A stretch of DNA of 64,000 bases from the NCBI GenBank assembly GCA_037892935.1, contig JAYXKI010000004.1:1674001-1738000 (forward strand), read 5' to 3'. The notes beneath the pieces are model-generated. The model was not told where the DNA came from, ran no database searches, and saw nothing but the letters and a program-made list of their open reading frames with translations. This document shows positions 48,050-59,555 of the stretch, one piece after another. The translations under genes and the position numbers were made by a program. Position 1 is the stretch's first letter. Every line of letters begins with the position of its first letter. The DNA is from Phlebopus portentosus. Taxonomy: Eukaryota > Basidiomycota > Agaricomycetes > Boletales > Boletinellaceae.

Positions 48050-51000
48050 TCATATTGGGATGGATGAAGTGTTCTTATCCAAGTCGGTCTCTGACTCGTC
48101 GCTTCGGTATTTTGTTTCAGTTTTGATGCTGATGGCAATTACTTCGTTCCTCTAACGTAAACGGTAAATATCCAAGTAACGACGTAGGGCGATTACGAGC
48201 TCACCATTCGTCCTTCATTTGAATTTTCACTGGTCAATGATCTTGTACGGAAAGAGCTTCCATTTGTTGAGCTGGATTGACCCCCTATGCCTGCGATGCG
48301 GAACATATGATATACTCCTGGATTGAAATTGGAGCCTTCGCTTTTTACCTCCCCTCTCAGCCGCTTGCGTGTATTTAGGGTCGCGAGGAGCGCGTTGAAA
48401 TAGACTAGAGATGGTATCAGAATTAGTATTAAAAGTACTTCAAGACGTAGGCGAGTAGTTACATTTTGAAATGCAGGAATAGATTGCAACGTAGGCGCCA
48501 TTATTAGGCATAGCGGCGTACTTCATGATCAAAATCAGTGACTACCTTCACTTTTTTTGGAGGTCATCAGAGCGACTTACCGATATGAAGCAAGCGACTG
48601 TCACAAGGCTTGTAAGTAATCCGGTACCGATGATGTATACAGTCAATTTTCGAAGCATTGTGTCAGTTCTGCTCCTTATTGTGAGTCCTCCAGTAGTTGG
48701 CGAGTGCAAGAGCTGCTCACCTTTGGAAACCAGTCTTGTCCTTGAAAAGGAAATAACATACGCAAATCGCAATCCACAAATCTGCTGCTACTCCCGAGCC
48801 GAGACTAGTAAACATCGACCACTTTTGTATGATGTTGAAGCAATGTATCAAAGTGTAAGGGACTCAGGGGCGTACAGAAATATTTGAGATCTCGAGGAAT
48901 GATTGGAGATGGAGCCTATCATGGCGTTAGGTTTTCGACTAGCACATGTGATCAGACTCACAGTTTAGCCATGAATACGAGGGAAAATGCTATGGCTGAA
49001 ATTAGCCGGTGGCTGAATGTGGATTGCATTGGAGGCTCACCGAGTGCTACAAAATTCAAGACCATCTACATCCACAAAATTACCTATCACCTCCGCAGAG
49101 CAGGACTCTGAGGACTCACCGCAGTGGTCAACAAGAAAATGTTCCGGTCACTCACTAAGGAATGGCGTCACCAAAGGCGCTCGGACTATACTGGTGCAGA
49201 GACTCACTGATCCAGATTCGTCGTATGTAAAACCTACTGCATTTGTCAGTTTCTGCTAGTTCCATCGGCGCTGTCAACATACAATCGAATGATGAAGTCG
49301 CCTGTCTCCTGAAAAGCAGTCACCGAGCTTGAGCTTATAATCAATATGCAAGGAGCAAATTAGTACCGCCAGTAAAATCGGCCACTGAAATAAAGTGAAT
49401 TAATTCATGGTTCATGAAAATTATTGCATATCAGCGTACGCAAATACTCCAAGTCACTTTGCCAACCACGAGGAAATTGGTAAAATTCACCACCAAAGTA
49501 GTATATCCGTAGTCTGCGACCATAAAAAATTGCAAAGCGTCGAATATCCTAATTTTATGATTAATCAGTGAAGTAAGCTATCTAGAGATTCTTCTCGCCA
49601 TAGTAGTCCAACCTATAGGGACTCATGAGTACGTTTCTATAAGTCTTTGATGCTAGCTTACCATGAATTTTTGGTACTTCGGATCCCTCCTTGAGTTCTG
49701 GAAGTATGTAAACGCTTGAACGTTTGTGATTCCAAATAGACTATGAATAATTTAATGATATTCGAACTCCTGATAAGGATCAGTGAACCAGGAGTATTCT
49801 CACATAGCGACAGTCATAACTGCAAAGAACATTTCTCCGAGATTTTCATCTAGTTGATGATGTAACGAAGACAGTAATGAAGATGAATTTGCGGAGGCCA
49901 TGGGTTTCTATAGGGCAGATGTGAAGGATTATTGATGTTGCTCGTTCGATAACGAATGCACACTAACCTCACCACTTCTTTTATAGTCCCTCGCCTGCAC
50001 CTGGTTCGTTGTTATGTAACCTTAAATTCCGTGAAGGCAGTACAATCATCAATACAGTGTGGGAGCAAGATGCTTACTCCTCCGGATAAATTCATCGCAG
50101 CTGGGAGATCTGCTTTGCCACCGTAGCTCACACAGATGAAAATAATGATGATCTAGGGAAAGAAGATTGGGGCGTGCTTGATAAAAGCATCTATCTTTGC
50201 TGTGGCAGTTGCGAGACGATATCAGACTTCTCGCTAGCTGAAATCCCGTCAAATTGCAAAATCTTATGTACTATTCGTCACGTGCGCGTGGACGGTTACT
50301 TTCTCTTCTGGCACATAGTGAGCTTGCCGACGAGATAGGTTGTCAGTGAAGCTACGCTTGGGGGCATTACCCAGTCATAAATAGGTTCAGAGGTGGAGCA
50401 AAATATGAGAATGGATGATCGAAAGAACGAGAAGACCAGACACACACCTGAGAAGTCCTGAAGGAATCTTGATGAGAGCAGCATGAATTTGAATGATTCC
50501 ATGCCCACTTGAGAGAGCTACATATATGTGGCAGGCATTGAAATCAAGGTAGCCGCCAGTTTCGCAATAACAACAAAGCGTTGAAATTGGCCATTTGGGT
50601 GGCTCTTCTATTGAGACGTATTTGATAACCGAACGATCGAGCAAGAGATTCAGAATCGTGACGTTCACAAGTTTTGACACCGTGGGAAGATAGAAGACGT
50701 GGGGGGTTCCAAATGCAGTTCTCTCCGATCGTCGCGAACTATTTCGGAAACATCTAATTCTAATTGCTTCCCGTACAATATTAATGATCATCATGATATC
50801 TAGAGCTATAGGTCGGTTGCAGGTTACGATGGTTCTATGGCCAGGGACGACCGGCCGTCAACTGAGGCGCCGACTATGCCATGTGGCCGTCAGTCGCTCA
50901 CCGTGATCATCTAGCTTTGCGTCAGCGATCCTTTGCTCTCAGAGTAAATTGGTCTCATCATAGGCTCTCCTCACCAAGACCTTCCCCATTTCAACCCATC
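47640..51000. repeat. Segmental tandem duplication, unit A
   Basis: Collinear with unit B (51830-55560) at an offset of about 4.18-4.19 kb through the DUF6534 gene, rising to about 4.5 kb on the right because of insertions in unit B. It covers the 3' flank, the whole DUF6534 gene 1 and its long 5' flank. Similarity by eye is about 80% in exons. Confidence 0.8.
48050..49901 (-). CDS. DUF6534 seven-helix membrane protein 1
   Basis: Multi-exon gene starting MASANSSSLLSSLHHQLDEN at 49901. Exons give ILFGITNVQAFTYFQNS (helix 1-2), RIFDAIQFFMVADYGYTTLV, FYIRRIWIS in a 26-nt exon, VLNFVALGEPPMQ, then KWSMFTSLGSGVAADLWIAI and VCYFLFKDKTGFQR, and the DUF6534 hallmark RTDTMLRKLTVYIIGTGLLT, then IPSLVYFNALLATLNTRKRL. 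A final exon spliced after GRM gives a Glu/Asp-rich tail ending NTSSIPI. Introns are all about 50-60 nt and phases close in the exons I checked. This is a large plasma-membrane-like family of Agaricomycetes with no known ligand. The frame appears intact. Gene 2 at 52235-54091 is its tandem duplicate. Confidence 0.8.
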
Positions 51001-52234
51001 TTTTTATATGTAATGTCTTCATGAATTTCTTTCGCTATTTCCATCTTCTGCCCGTTTCGAAGCTTGCAGCGGCAACCAGCCTCCGCAGGGTATGATTGAC
51101 ATGAAAGACAAACGTGCGTTGAAGTCTATTCGGCACGAGATCGAATATTGAAAGGAATGAGGCACGGCGGAAAGCAAAACGTGATTGTTGCGGCAAGTCA
51201 CTTTCTGGTGACGAAGCCATTTCCAATTTTCGTTGGAGAATCGAAAACCATAAGAAACAGATTGAATCCGAATGAGACGGGTCAAATTCTTTGGGATATG
51301 CATTACAGTAATTGTAGATAGAAGTGGTTCTGCGTCCTTCATTCCGGACTTGCCAAACAAGAAAACAGAGGAGAGAAAAGGAGAGGAAATGCGTGCCAGC
51401 CGCCGAAAGCAGCTTCGGCTCCCATCGTCATGCCTGAACCTACAAGTGGCAAGGTCAGCTACGGCTCGACAGGGCGGACGGGATGCTGAAAGCAGTGGAG
51501 AGGTGGGCGGGGGCGGTCCCACGCCTTGGTATGACGGCGAAAATTAGGCCTGTGGTTAAACGGAGGTAAGGGCAAGAAGTCCGGGTGATAGTTTGTGGCA
51601 TTCGGATCAATATTTGATACGTGGTTTGAAGACTGAAAGACGACCCGGTTAGTAAACCAAGAAAACGTACCCGAGGGAGTGGAGAGTGCGTGAAATTTGC
51701 AACAAAACTTTCTAACTACGATTTGACGAATCGGAGGTGATGGTAGGAACGAAAGAAGCATCGGCTTCTTCCGTCACCTCCAATGCGGACCTAAATCTTC
51801 AGTCTGGCCTGCCACACGTTAAGAGCGTGAGAAACGTTTTTGTAAGCATTTTTCACGCCGGGGTAACTCTAAACCAAACATAGAAGCCTCTATCACCGTA
51901 TGACCTTGCTTTGAGCGACAAAGGTGCAATTTGCTTTTCCGCGTGCTCTTGAGGATGCGGTGTAGAGTGCAGACCTGTCCATAGTTGGATGCTGGCCTTT
52001 TTGGTGAGATCTGATCGCCATCCGACTACCTGTTGTCTCAATCGGTGTCTTCGATGAATCGTTCTTTCCGTGAGTTTTAGCAGTCTCGCGAAACCGTAAG
52101 AGGGTGCGTGAATACATCAATCTCTCATATTCGTTCATTTACATGAGCCCTACACAGAAATATATTCTATCACTGCCACACGGAAACCTTAACATAAATA
52201 AATAGAGCAACGAGCTGTGTGATCACTAACGGCA
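49902..52234. other. Spacer between DUF6534 genes 1 and 2
   Basis: Up to about 51000 it is 5' flank of gene 1 and duplicated in unit B; it resembles the 5' flank of DUF6534 gene 3 but no coding sequence follows. From about 51000 to 51830 it differs from unit B and holds the second dispersed repeat. Open frames such as 50387-50794 (minus) are not supported. Confidence 0.45.
51095..51300. repeat. Dispersed repeat, copy 2
   Basis: Second copy of the repeat at 42945-43135, lacking the palindrome but keeping the TGGTGAC-AAGCCATTT core. Confidence 0.55.
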
Positions 52235-54091
52235 TCATACAGGGATGGACGAAGTGTTCGTTTCTAAGTCAGTTTCTGACTCGTCGGTTCGGTATCTCGT
52301 TTCAGTTTTGACGCTGATGGCAATAACCTCGTCCCTCTAACATACACCGTGAATAGTCGAGTAACTACGTAAGAGCGAATATAGGCTCACCATTCGTTCT
52401 TCCTTTGGATTTGCACTGGTGAACGATCTCATGCCGAAGGAGTTTCCATTTGTGAAGCCAGAGTGAGTCCGTATGTCTGCGATGCGGAACATATGATATG
52501 CCCCTGATCTTGAACTGGAACCTTCGGTCTTTGCCTCCCCTCGCAGCCGCTTGCGTGTGTTCAGGGTTGCGAGGAGTGCGTTGAAATAGACTAGAGACGG
52601 TATTAGGACTAGTAGCAACGGAATTTCGAGACCAGGGTGAGTAGTCACGTTTTGAAATGCAGGAATAGATTGCGACGTAGACGCCATTGTTAGGCATAGT
52701 GGCATACTTTTTGTTCAAAATTCGTGAGTGACCTCATTTATTTGGAAGTCCTCAGCATGACTTACCGATATAAAGCAAGCGACTGTCACAAAGCTCGTGA
52801 GAAGTCCGGTCCCGATGATATACACGGTCAATTTACGGAGCATGGTGTCAGTTCTGCCTTTCATTGTGAGTCCTCCCATGGTTATTGCGTGCAACGGCTA
52901 CTTACCTCTGAAATCCAGTCTTATCCCTGAAAAGAAAATAGCATACGCAAATCGCAATCCAAAAATCTGCTGCTACTCCTGATCCGAGACTAGTAAACAT
53001 CAACCACTTTGTATGATGTTGAGCAAATGTATTAAAGTGTAAGAAATTCGAGAGCATACAGAAATATTTGAGATCTCGAGGAATGATTGGAGATGGAGCC
53101 TATCATAGCGTTAGACTTTCGGCTAGCACATGTGATCAGACTCACAGTTTAGCCATGAATACGAGGGCAAATGCTATGCTTGAATTTAGCCAGTGACCGA
53201 ATGTGGATTGCAGTGGAGCCTCACCGAGTGCTACAAAATTCAAGACCGCCTACATTCACAGATTTACTTATCATCTTCGCATGGCCGGATACGAATGACT
53301 CACCGCAGTGATCGACAAGAAAATGTTCCGGTCACTCACTGAGAACTGGTCACCCAAAGGCGCTCCGATCATACTGGAGCAGAAACTCACTGATCCAGAT
53401 TCGTCGGATGTAAAACCTACTGTATTTGTCAGTTTCTGCTCGTCCCGTTGGCTCTATACACATACAATCGAATGATGAAGTTGCCTGTGTCCTGAAAAGA
53501 GGTCCTCGTGCTTGAGTTTAAAACAGATACTCGTGGAAGGAGCAAATTCATACCTCTAGTAAAATCGGCCACTAAGACAAAGTGAGTTAATTCATGGCCC
53601 AGGAATATGCTCGCATATGGGCGTACACAGATACTCCAAGTGACTTTGCCTATCACGAGAAGATTGGTAAAATTCGCCACCAACGTAGTATATCCGTAGT
53701 CTGCGACCATGAAAAACTGAATAGCATCGAATATCCTGGCATTCATGACTAATCGATGGAATGAGCTATTTAGAGATTTTTCTTACCATAATAACCCAAC
53801 CTATAGAGACGCATGAGCACAATTCTACAAATGCCTATTGCTGTGCTTACCATGAATTTTTGGTAATTCGGGTCCCTTTTTGAATTCTGAAAGTAGGTGA
53901 ACGCTTGAACGTTAGTGATCCCAAACAGACTACGAACATTCAGGATGATATTCAAATTCATGACAAGAAACGTTGAATAAGAGGTATTCTCACATAGCGT
54001 CTGTCAAAACCGCAAAGAAGACTTCTCCGAGAATCTCATTTATTTGACTGTGTAATGAAGAAAGTAACGGAGACGAATTAGAGAGGGCCAT
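52235..54091 (-). CDS. DUF6534 seven-helix membrane protein 2
   Basis: Tandem duplicate of gene 1 with the same exon plan. It starts MALSNSSPLLSSLHSQINEI, continues ILFGITNVQAFTYFQNSKRD, RIFDAIQFFMVADYGYTTLV, FYIRRIWIS, VLNFVALGEAPLQSTF, and IPSLVYFNALLATLNTRKRL near the end, and the last exon ends NTSSIPV at 52235. The exons I checked are open and splice sites are conserved, so both copies look functional. The ectodomain-like N-terminus and C-terminal tail differ more than the helices, as expected for recent duplicates under different constraint; this is a visual impression. Confidence 0.8.
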
Positions 54092-54367
54092 GGATTCCCA
54101 GAGGGGAGGTACGAGGAATTATCGACGTTGCTGCTGTAGAACTAACCTTTTCGTTCTTATAGTCCGTCTTGACCGGGTGTACTCGGTTCGCCTGTCACAT
54201 AAGCTTTCTAAGAAGCCCTGTGACGGCAGTGCAATCATCAAGTTCTACTGAAGCCCAAGACTTGGTGTGAGAGCAAGGTATTTTCATCCATGCAAGCTAT
54301 ACTGGAATAGCTGAAACATGAACGAGAAAAAAAGAGTGAGCAAACAACGAAAGCGGCAGCGCATCTC

Positions 54368-54424
54368 GGTAGCGGAGTGGCAAAGCGGATCTTCCAGCTC
54401 AGTTCGATGAATTTATCTGGAGGA
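54368..54424. other. Micro-inversion relative to unit A
   Basis: This stretch matches the reverse complement of 50078-50131 (GGCAAAGCGGATCTTCCAGC here against GGCAAAGCAGATCTCCCAGC), while sequence on both sides stays collinear and in the same orientation. Confidence 0.7.
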
Positions 54425-54832
54425 CTGAAACCGATGAGCCAGAGAAAGAAGGCTTAAGCGTGCTTGAAGATAAAAGTATCTATCCTTACTGTGGCAACTG
54501 CGAGACGATATCCGACTTCTCGCTGGATGAGCTTTTGTGAGAAGCTTCCAAACTATCTGCTACGTGCGCGTCTGGAAGATCACTTTTTTTTGAATCCGGG
54601 CACATACGTAAGCTTGCCAGAGAAAACAGGAATTCCAACTGCAATCGGAAGTTGTCCCTGAAGCTATGTTTGGGCGGAATCCCAGTCATAAATAGACTCT
54701 AAGATGGGGCAAAATATGAGGACAGATGATCAAAAGAACTAGAAGAACGGACAAGCAACTGAGAAGTCTTGATGAGAGTCGCTTGAGTGATTCCGTAGAC
54801 GTACTACTTGAGAGGTCTATTGTCGATATACA

Positions 54833-55047
54833 ATACAGATGGGTACATTAAGTCTTTCGGTTCCCCTGTTTTAGGGAGGAGGTTTGCATACCTTTTTGAG
54901 TAAACAACCGGGTCGACCCCAAACCTTTGCCGACATGAACAAAACAGGTTGCCGAGGTACTATCCGACGCTTGTACTGCCATATAAAGCGTGTAAATCCT
55001 CCTTCCTAAAACAGCGGGGGCCGAAGACTCAATGTATCCACCTGTAT
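54833..55047. mobile_element. MITE-like element with about 50-bp inverted repeats
   Basis: The ends are imperfect inverted repeats: left begins ATACAGATGGGTACATTAAG and contains TGTTTTAGGGAGGAGG; the right end, reverse complemented, begins ATACAGGTGGATACATTGAG and contains TGTTTTAGGAAGGAGG. The roughly 215-bp element has no coding capacity. It is missing at the matching place in unit A (about 50520), so it inserted after the duplication or was lost there. Target-site duplication could not be fixed. Confidence 0.65.
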
Positions 55048-55587
55048 ATTTGGCAGGTGTTGAAATCAAGGTAGCCAATGGTCTCGCAGTAACAAGAGTG
55101 GGTATGAGTGGGTATGTCTGGTCTACCTTGGTGGCCCTTCTTTGAGGCACATTTGATTCGACGATCAAGGGACTCAGAACCGCGGCAACTGCCACGACAG
55201 TTCGCTGTTCAGGTTTTGGCGCCGTGGGAGGATGGAAGACGTGGCACTTCCAAATCCAGCTCCCTCTGATCGATCGTCGCGCGCGAACTAATTCGGGGAG
55301 GAACTTAAATTTGATTTGATGGACCTGTGTACAATGATCTTTCCGACCATCACGATCTGAAGTTGTAAGTGGGTTCCAGGTCACAAAAGACCTATATCTA
55401 GGAACAAGCGGTCATCAACTGAGTTGCCAACTATACCTTGTGATCCTCTGTCACCAATCTTGATCATCCAGCCTTGTAACAGTGATTCTCGTTGCGCTCA
55501 CAAAGTCAACTGGCCTCATCATAGGCACTCCTCACTAAAACCCTTCAGAAGTACCCCATCTACTCTACCATTGCCGCAAGCTCTAGT

Positions 55588-57298
55588 ATGGATAATACAT
55601 CATCGTCTCCGGGCGTCACGCTTGGTGGACTACTCATCTCGCCTTGGATTGCAGCTGTAATGACAGGCGTGGTTTTCTTTCATGCAGGTCTTTATTTCCG
55701 GGACAGACCAAAGAACGATCCTGCGATGTTCGGCATCATAGTAAGCCTACGATTTTGCTTCTCAAAGCTTCTCAATCAATGCAGTATTGATAGGTTTTGA
55801 GCCTGTGGTTAGTCCATCGAAGCCCCCGCGTACCAAATGCAAATCCATTTTTTAATTCTAATCGCAGTATACTGGATATCGGACACATTACTTGTCTGTT
55901 CGTATCCGTTTACTCCTACCTTGTAAAGAATTTTGGAGAGACGAGAGGGATTAACTACGTGCCTGAATATTCTCCGTGCGTTGCTTATTTGAAGTCGTTC
56001 ATCAATATTCCGTTTAACGAATTTCACAGACCTCTCACTGTAAGTCGTGGGTCATGTCGCTATTTCACGGAATGACAGTATAGATACAGGCGTCACTTGG
56101 ATTTACAGCAAGTCGCATCGTAACCTCCTCGCAACTACCTGATATCTCACATTGTGACTCAAGGCGATGACCACACTTATCGTAGAAAGGTAGGTGGCAG
56201 TTCAGCGAACGAATACCTTACCTCAATTTTTTGATTGTGTAAAATTTTCTCCTACGAAACTATAGCTTTTTCTGTTGGCGTCTATGGAGATGTGAGTGAA
56301 TTTCAGCCCGCATCCAGCATTCATCTTACTGATCACTTGGCAAGTGAGTGGAATCTTCAAGTATATCGCTCCAGTTGTGGCAAGACATCCAAAACTGTCC
56401 ATATATATGCTCGGTGATAAATCTGTTTTTATAGATGGCACTACTTGTTGCAAGACTAAGTGAACTCATCTTCCTACTGCCTACAAGACCGTACTTATAA
56501 CAAAACATTCGCAGTAATCGGCCTTGGTATAAATTTCGCTATAAAAAATACCTTTCTCGTATAATGATGTCTTATCGAATAGTCACCATGGCTGAAGTGT
56601 GAGATTCGTATCGTCAGTATTTGTATTTGAGCTACCTACCGGATATCACAGGATCCATTATCAAAGCTACGTTTCCACTGTCGTGGATGTTGGTAACTCC
56701 ATATATTTCTCGTTTTATTTTGCCCCTTGAATCGTGCAGTGGTTGTTTCCAGCAGGAATAATATTAGGAGTAATCTGCGACCTAACTGTGACTGTCGGAC
56801 TCTGTACATGGCTTTATAGGGTACGTGACTTGCCGATTTGTTTCATGGACGTGTTCATCCGGGCTTTCCTTGGCAGACGCGAAACAAAGCTTACACGTAA
56901 GTATCTCTCGACATTGAAGGAAACTCGCAAAAATGACTAGTTGAGAATAGAATAAATAAAACGATAAACACGATCATTTTGTGTACTCTAGAAAATGGTT
57001 TCCTGACTTGGTACGTACCACCTGCGGCTTGAACATCAATAAGCTAATTATTCCCAGTATGACATCAGTCGCGTCGCTGATCTGTGTATTTCTTTCTCTC
57101 TCTGACAGCTCATTCTATTTTCCTGTTTGACATCTGTTTTTCACTCACAGTACCTGACAGTACCAAACATGGTCTTTCTTTCCGTCCACGCTATTATTGG
57201 AAAGTGTGAGTGCTTCATTTTGTTCAATTTTGAGACCTTTCTAAACGAAAATTTCCGAGGTAGTATTTATCAATAGCCTCGTGGCATCGTACGCCTAA
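55588..57298 (+). CDS. DUF6534 membrane protein 3, divergent, shortened C-terminus
   Basis: Opposite strand to genes 1 and 2 and clearly diverged. It starts MDNTSSSPGVTLGGLLISPW with helix 1 IAAVMTGVVFFHAGLYF. Later exons give ILDIGHITCLFVSVYSYLV, IAFSVGVYGDVSEFQ, FPAGIILGVICDLTVTVGLC, ENGFLTCMTSVASLIC, and VPNMVFLSVHAIIGK joined to LFINSLVASYA then TAA at 57296-57298. Family members go on with LNxR and a cytosolic tail after this point, so the protein stops at the end of helix 7. The join from exon 1 to exon 2 is not certain. The tail may have been lost by mutation or continue through a splice I did not find. Confidence 0.6.
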
Positions 57299-58631
57299 TT
57301 GCTCCCACATGGCATGGATGCTACGCCTCATACTTCTATTAACTTCAGACTACACGTCAGGAGTGTGCTCCGCGCCAAGGAAGGAACTCTGAGCAATGTT
57401 ATCTCATCAATAAGTTTCGTGCTACCGTCTTCCAGGAATCATGCAGCAACGATGTCGCATTCAGGTTCCAGTGCCTTGGGTGGGTCAAATTCACTTTCTT
57501 CTAAGCCGGGCTGTTGAGAAGAACTTCGTTCAGGGAGAGCCGAAGCAAGCCCAGTAGTATCTCAATACGAACGTGGAGTCAGCTCCGATCGGTACACCTA
57601 GAGGCCATAGGACTGTAATCTACTTTATCTCTGGTTATTCTCCTTTCATCAATGAGGAATAAGCAACAGACGTACCATCTAACTCCTGATACCTAGGATC
57701 GCGTCTCGACTTCTGAAAGTGTATCAGAGCCCGGATACTAATTATCCCAAAGAGGCTTTCGGAAATAATATAGCGAAGGCAAGACACTCAAGCTACGTCC
57801 GTGTCGGGATTACTTACTTGCAGCACCAAGTGAATCGTCCAGATTCGGATGCAGAGAAAGCACGTTTCCGCCAGAGGCTAAAGGAGAGCCCGTGATAGAA
57901 GAAGGCATGAAATTTTGGACGAACTTGATGTCGCAGAGGAGAAGTACAGACGAGAAAACATACGGAGGCCTGCAACTGCCTTTATAAGAGCGACAGCGCC
58001 ATCACAGAGTGTGAAAATATTCTGGTACTTTTTGATAAAACATTTGAAACTCTTCGGCCGACATCTTGATCGCACTAAAGCATCTGGTAGGTTTCGAGCG
58101 TTCTTTTGTAGGCCTTGACATAGTCAGTCATGCAGCTCTATAGCGATCAATCAATCAAGTAATTAATACCACGCTGTTCATGGTGAGCCGTCGCTCCGCA
58201 CCTTAATGAGCCCTACTCTCACGATTAACGAGGAGCACCAGCATTCATAAAGGAAAGGTCCTCGAAAAAAATATATATATATCGGAGATCTTAATCTGGT
58301 TCCGCAAGAATAGATTGACATACGAAACGAAATGTTACAGACCCATATATGTCGTGGTGGTAGTCCGGTACGCCATGAGCTGGCAAAATCGTGGGAAAGT
58401 TTATTTATTCTACCTAATATAGTGCGGGATCCCGAATTAATTATCTAGTGGAATATTATCACCGCACGCAACTAGATATTTTGCGCTGCGTAAGTTGTAT
58501 ATGGCAGATCCTGGACTGTCGTAAAAGAATTTCTTCAAAAGTATATTGACCTACCGCTTCAAAAGGAAGGTGCAGCACGGCCGCATCCGATTACACTCGG
58601 ATCCCTAAATTGTGACTCGGACGCCTCCATC
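57299..58631. other. Intergenic region
   Basis: No gene seen. A short (TA)n run lies near 58268-58280, and two frames of about 65 codons on opposite strands overlap at 57878-58118. Confidence 0.45.
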
Positions 58632-59555
58632 ATGTCTGGCGCACAATCTCAAGTGCTCATTCTTTCAGAGCTCCAGGATGCCATTTTCTCAGCTTTGGAT
58701 AAGCAATCTCAATCACGCTGCGCACGGGTCTGTAAAGCCTGGGCAGATTCGTCATTACAGCACCTGTGGAGAGAGCTAGACTGCGTACTCCCGTTGTTGA
58801 ACCTGTTGGGTGAGTTCAAGGTAGTAAGAAGCATTCAAGCAGATAGACAGGTGAAACGTCATTTTTCTTATGCCTGTTGTTATACTCAGCACTTTCTGTA
58901 GACTCGACGAATTGGCACGTTCGGCGTTAGAAATCCAATGCTTACTAGTACCAAGCTCTCCATTTCTCAGCCCCCAACGGAAGGCCGTTGGAACAGATTC
59001 GAAACCTACTCTCGCTTGGTGACGGTCCTCCAGATCTCTAGCCTTTCTTCTTATGATTTCAAGCCGTACATCATGCGCGATAACACTGTCTACTTCGACG
59101 CAACTTTACCCGGATTGATATGTCGTGGCCAGAAGTATCCACGCCTTTTACCAAATATCCATTCTCTTCGAATCCATCTGTCTGCATCTGACAGTCCACC
59201 GATTCTCCCCCTCGCATCAGTGCTCCTCGGTTCTCTATCATCAATGGAACTCGTGGTAGATATCAAGCCGAGTCTCCCCGCTACTATCTGGACCCCTCTC
59301 AAGGTATTTCTAAACGATGCAATGACACAGACACCCGGGCTCGAGTGTTTTAGTCTCAAGGCGAATCCTGGAGCTGATTCGGCCTGGCCCAGAGCCGACG
59401 ACCCTTGCCATTCTGAACTTGACAAGATCATCAGGGAATTCCTCGCAGGTCAGGCAGGTACCCTGACGACGCTCAAAGTGAACAGTACGATGCTCACAAC
59501 TGAGCTCCTTGAACTTGTATCCAAGTTCCCTGGGCCGTGGTTGCTCCAGTTATAA
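58632..59555 (+). CDS. F-box protein, probably truncated
   Basis: Two exons joined by a GT-AG intron (58851-58907) in phase. The N-terminal F-box reads LSELQDAIFSALDKQSQSRC then ARVCKAWADSSLQHLWRELD, the mushroom-type form that recruits substrates to SCF ubiquitin ligases through Skp1. The rest resembles the leucine-rich region of these proteins (LPNIHSLRIHLSAS, LASVLLGSLSSMELVV, GLECFSLKANPGAD, TLTTLKVNSTMLTTELLELV). It ends abruptly at PGPWLLQL where an AT-rich block begins. Relatives I know of continue for 150-250 residues, so the 3' half has likely been lost or displaced. The product is about 288 aa. Confidence 0.7.

Larger units (their letters stand above)
51830..55560. repeat. Segmental tandem duplication, unit B
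   Basis: Second unit of the duplication. It contains DUF6534 gene 2, a local inversion (54368-54424) and a MITE-like insertion (54833-55047) that unit A lacks. Its right end abuts the ATG of DUF6534 gene 3. Confidence 0.8.

Noticed and set aside
50387..50794. 135-codon minus-strand frame upstream of DUF6534 gene 1, with a counterpart at 54848-55384
   Set aside because: The two regions are homologous DNA but their proteins are in different frames and do not match, so the open frames are not conserved as coding.
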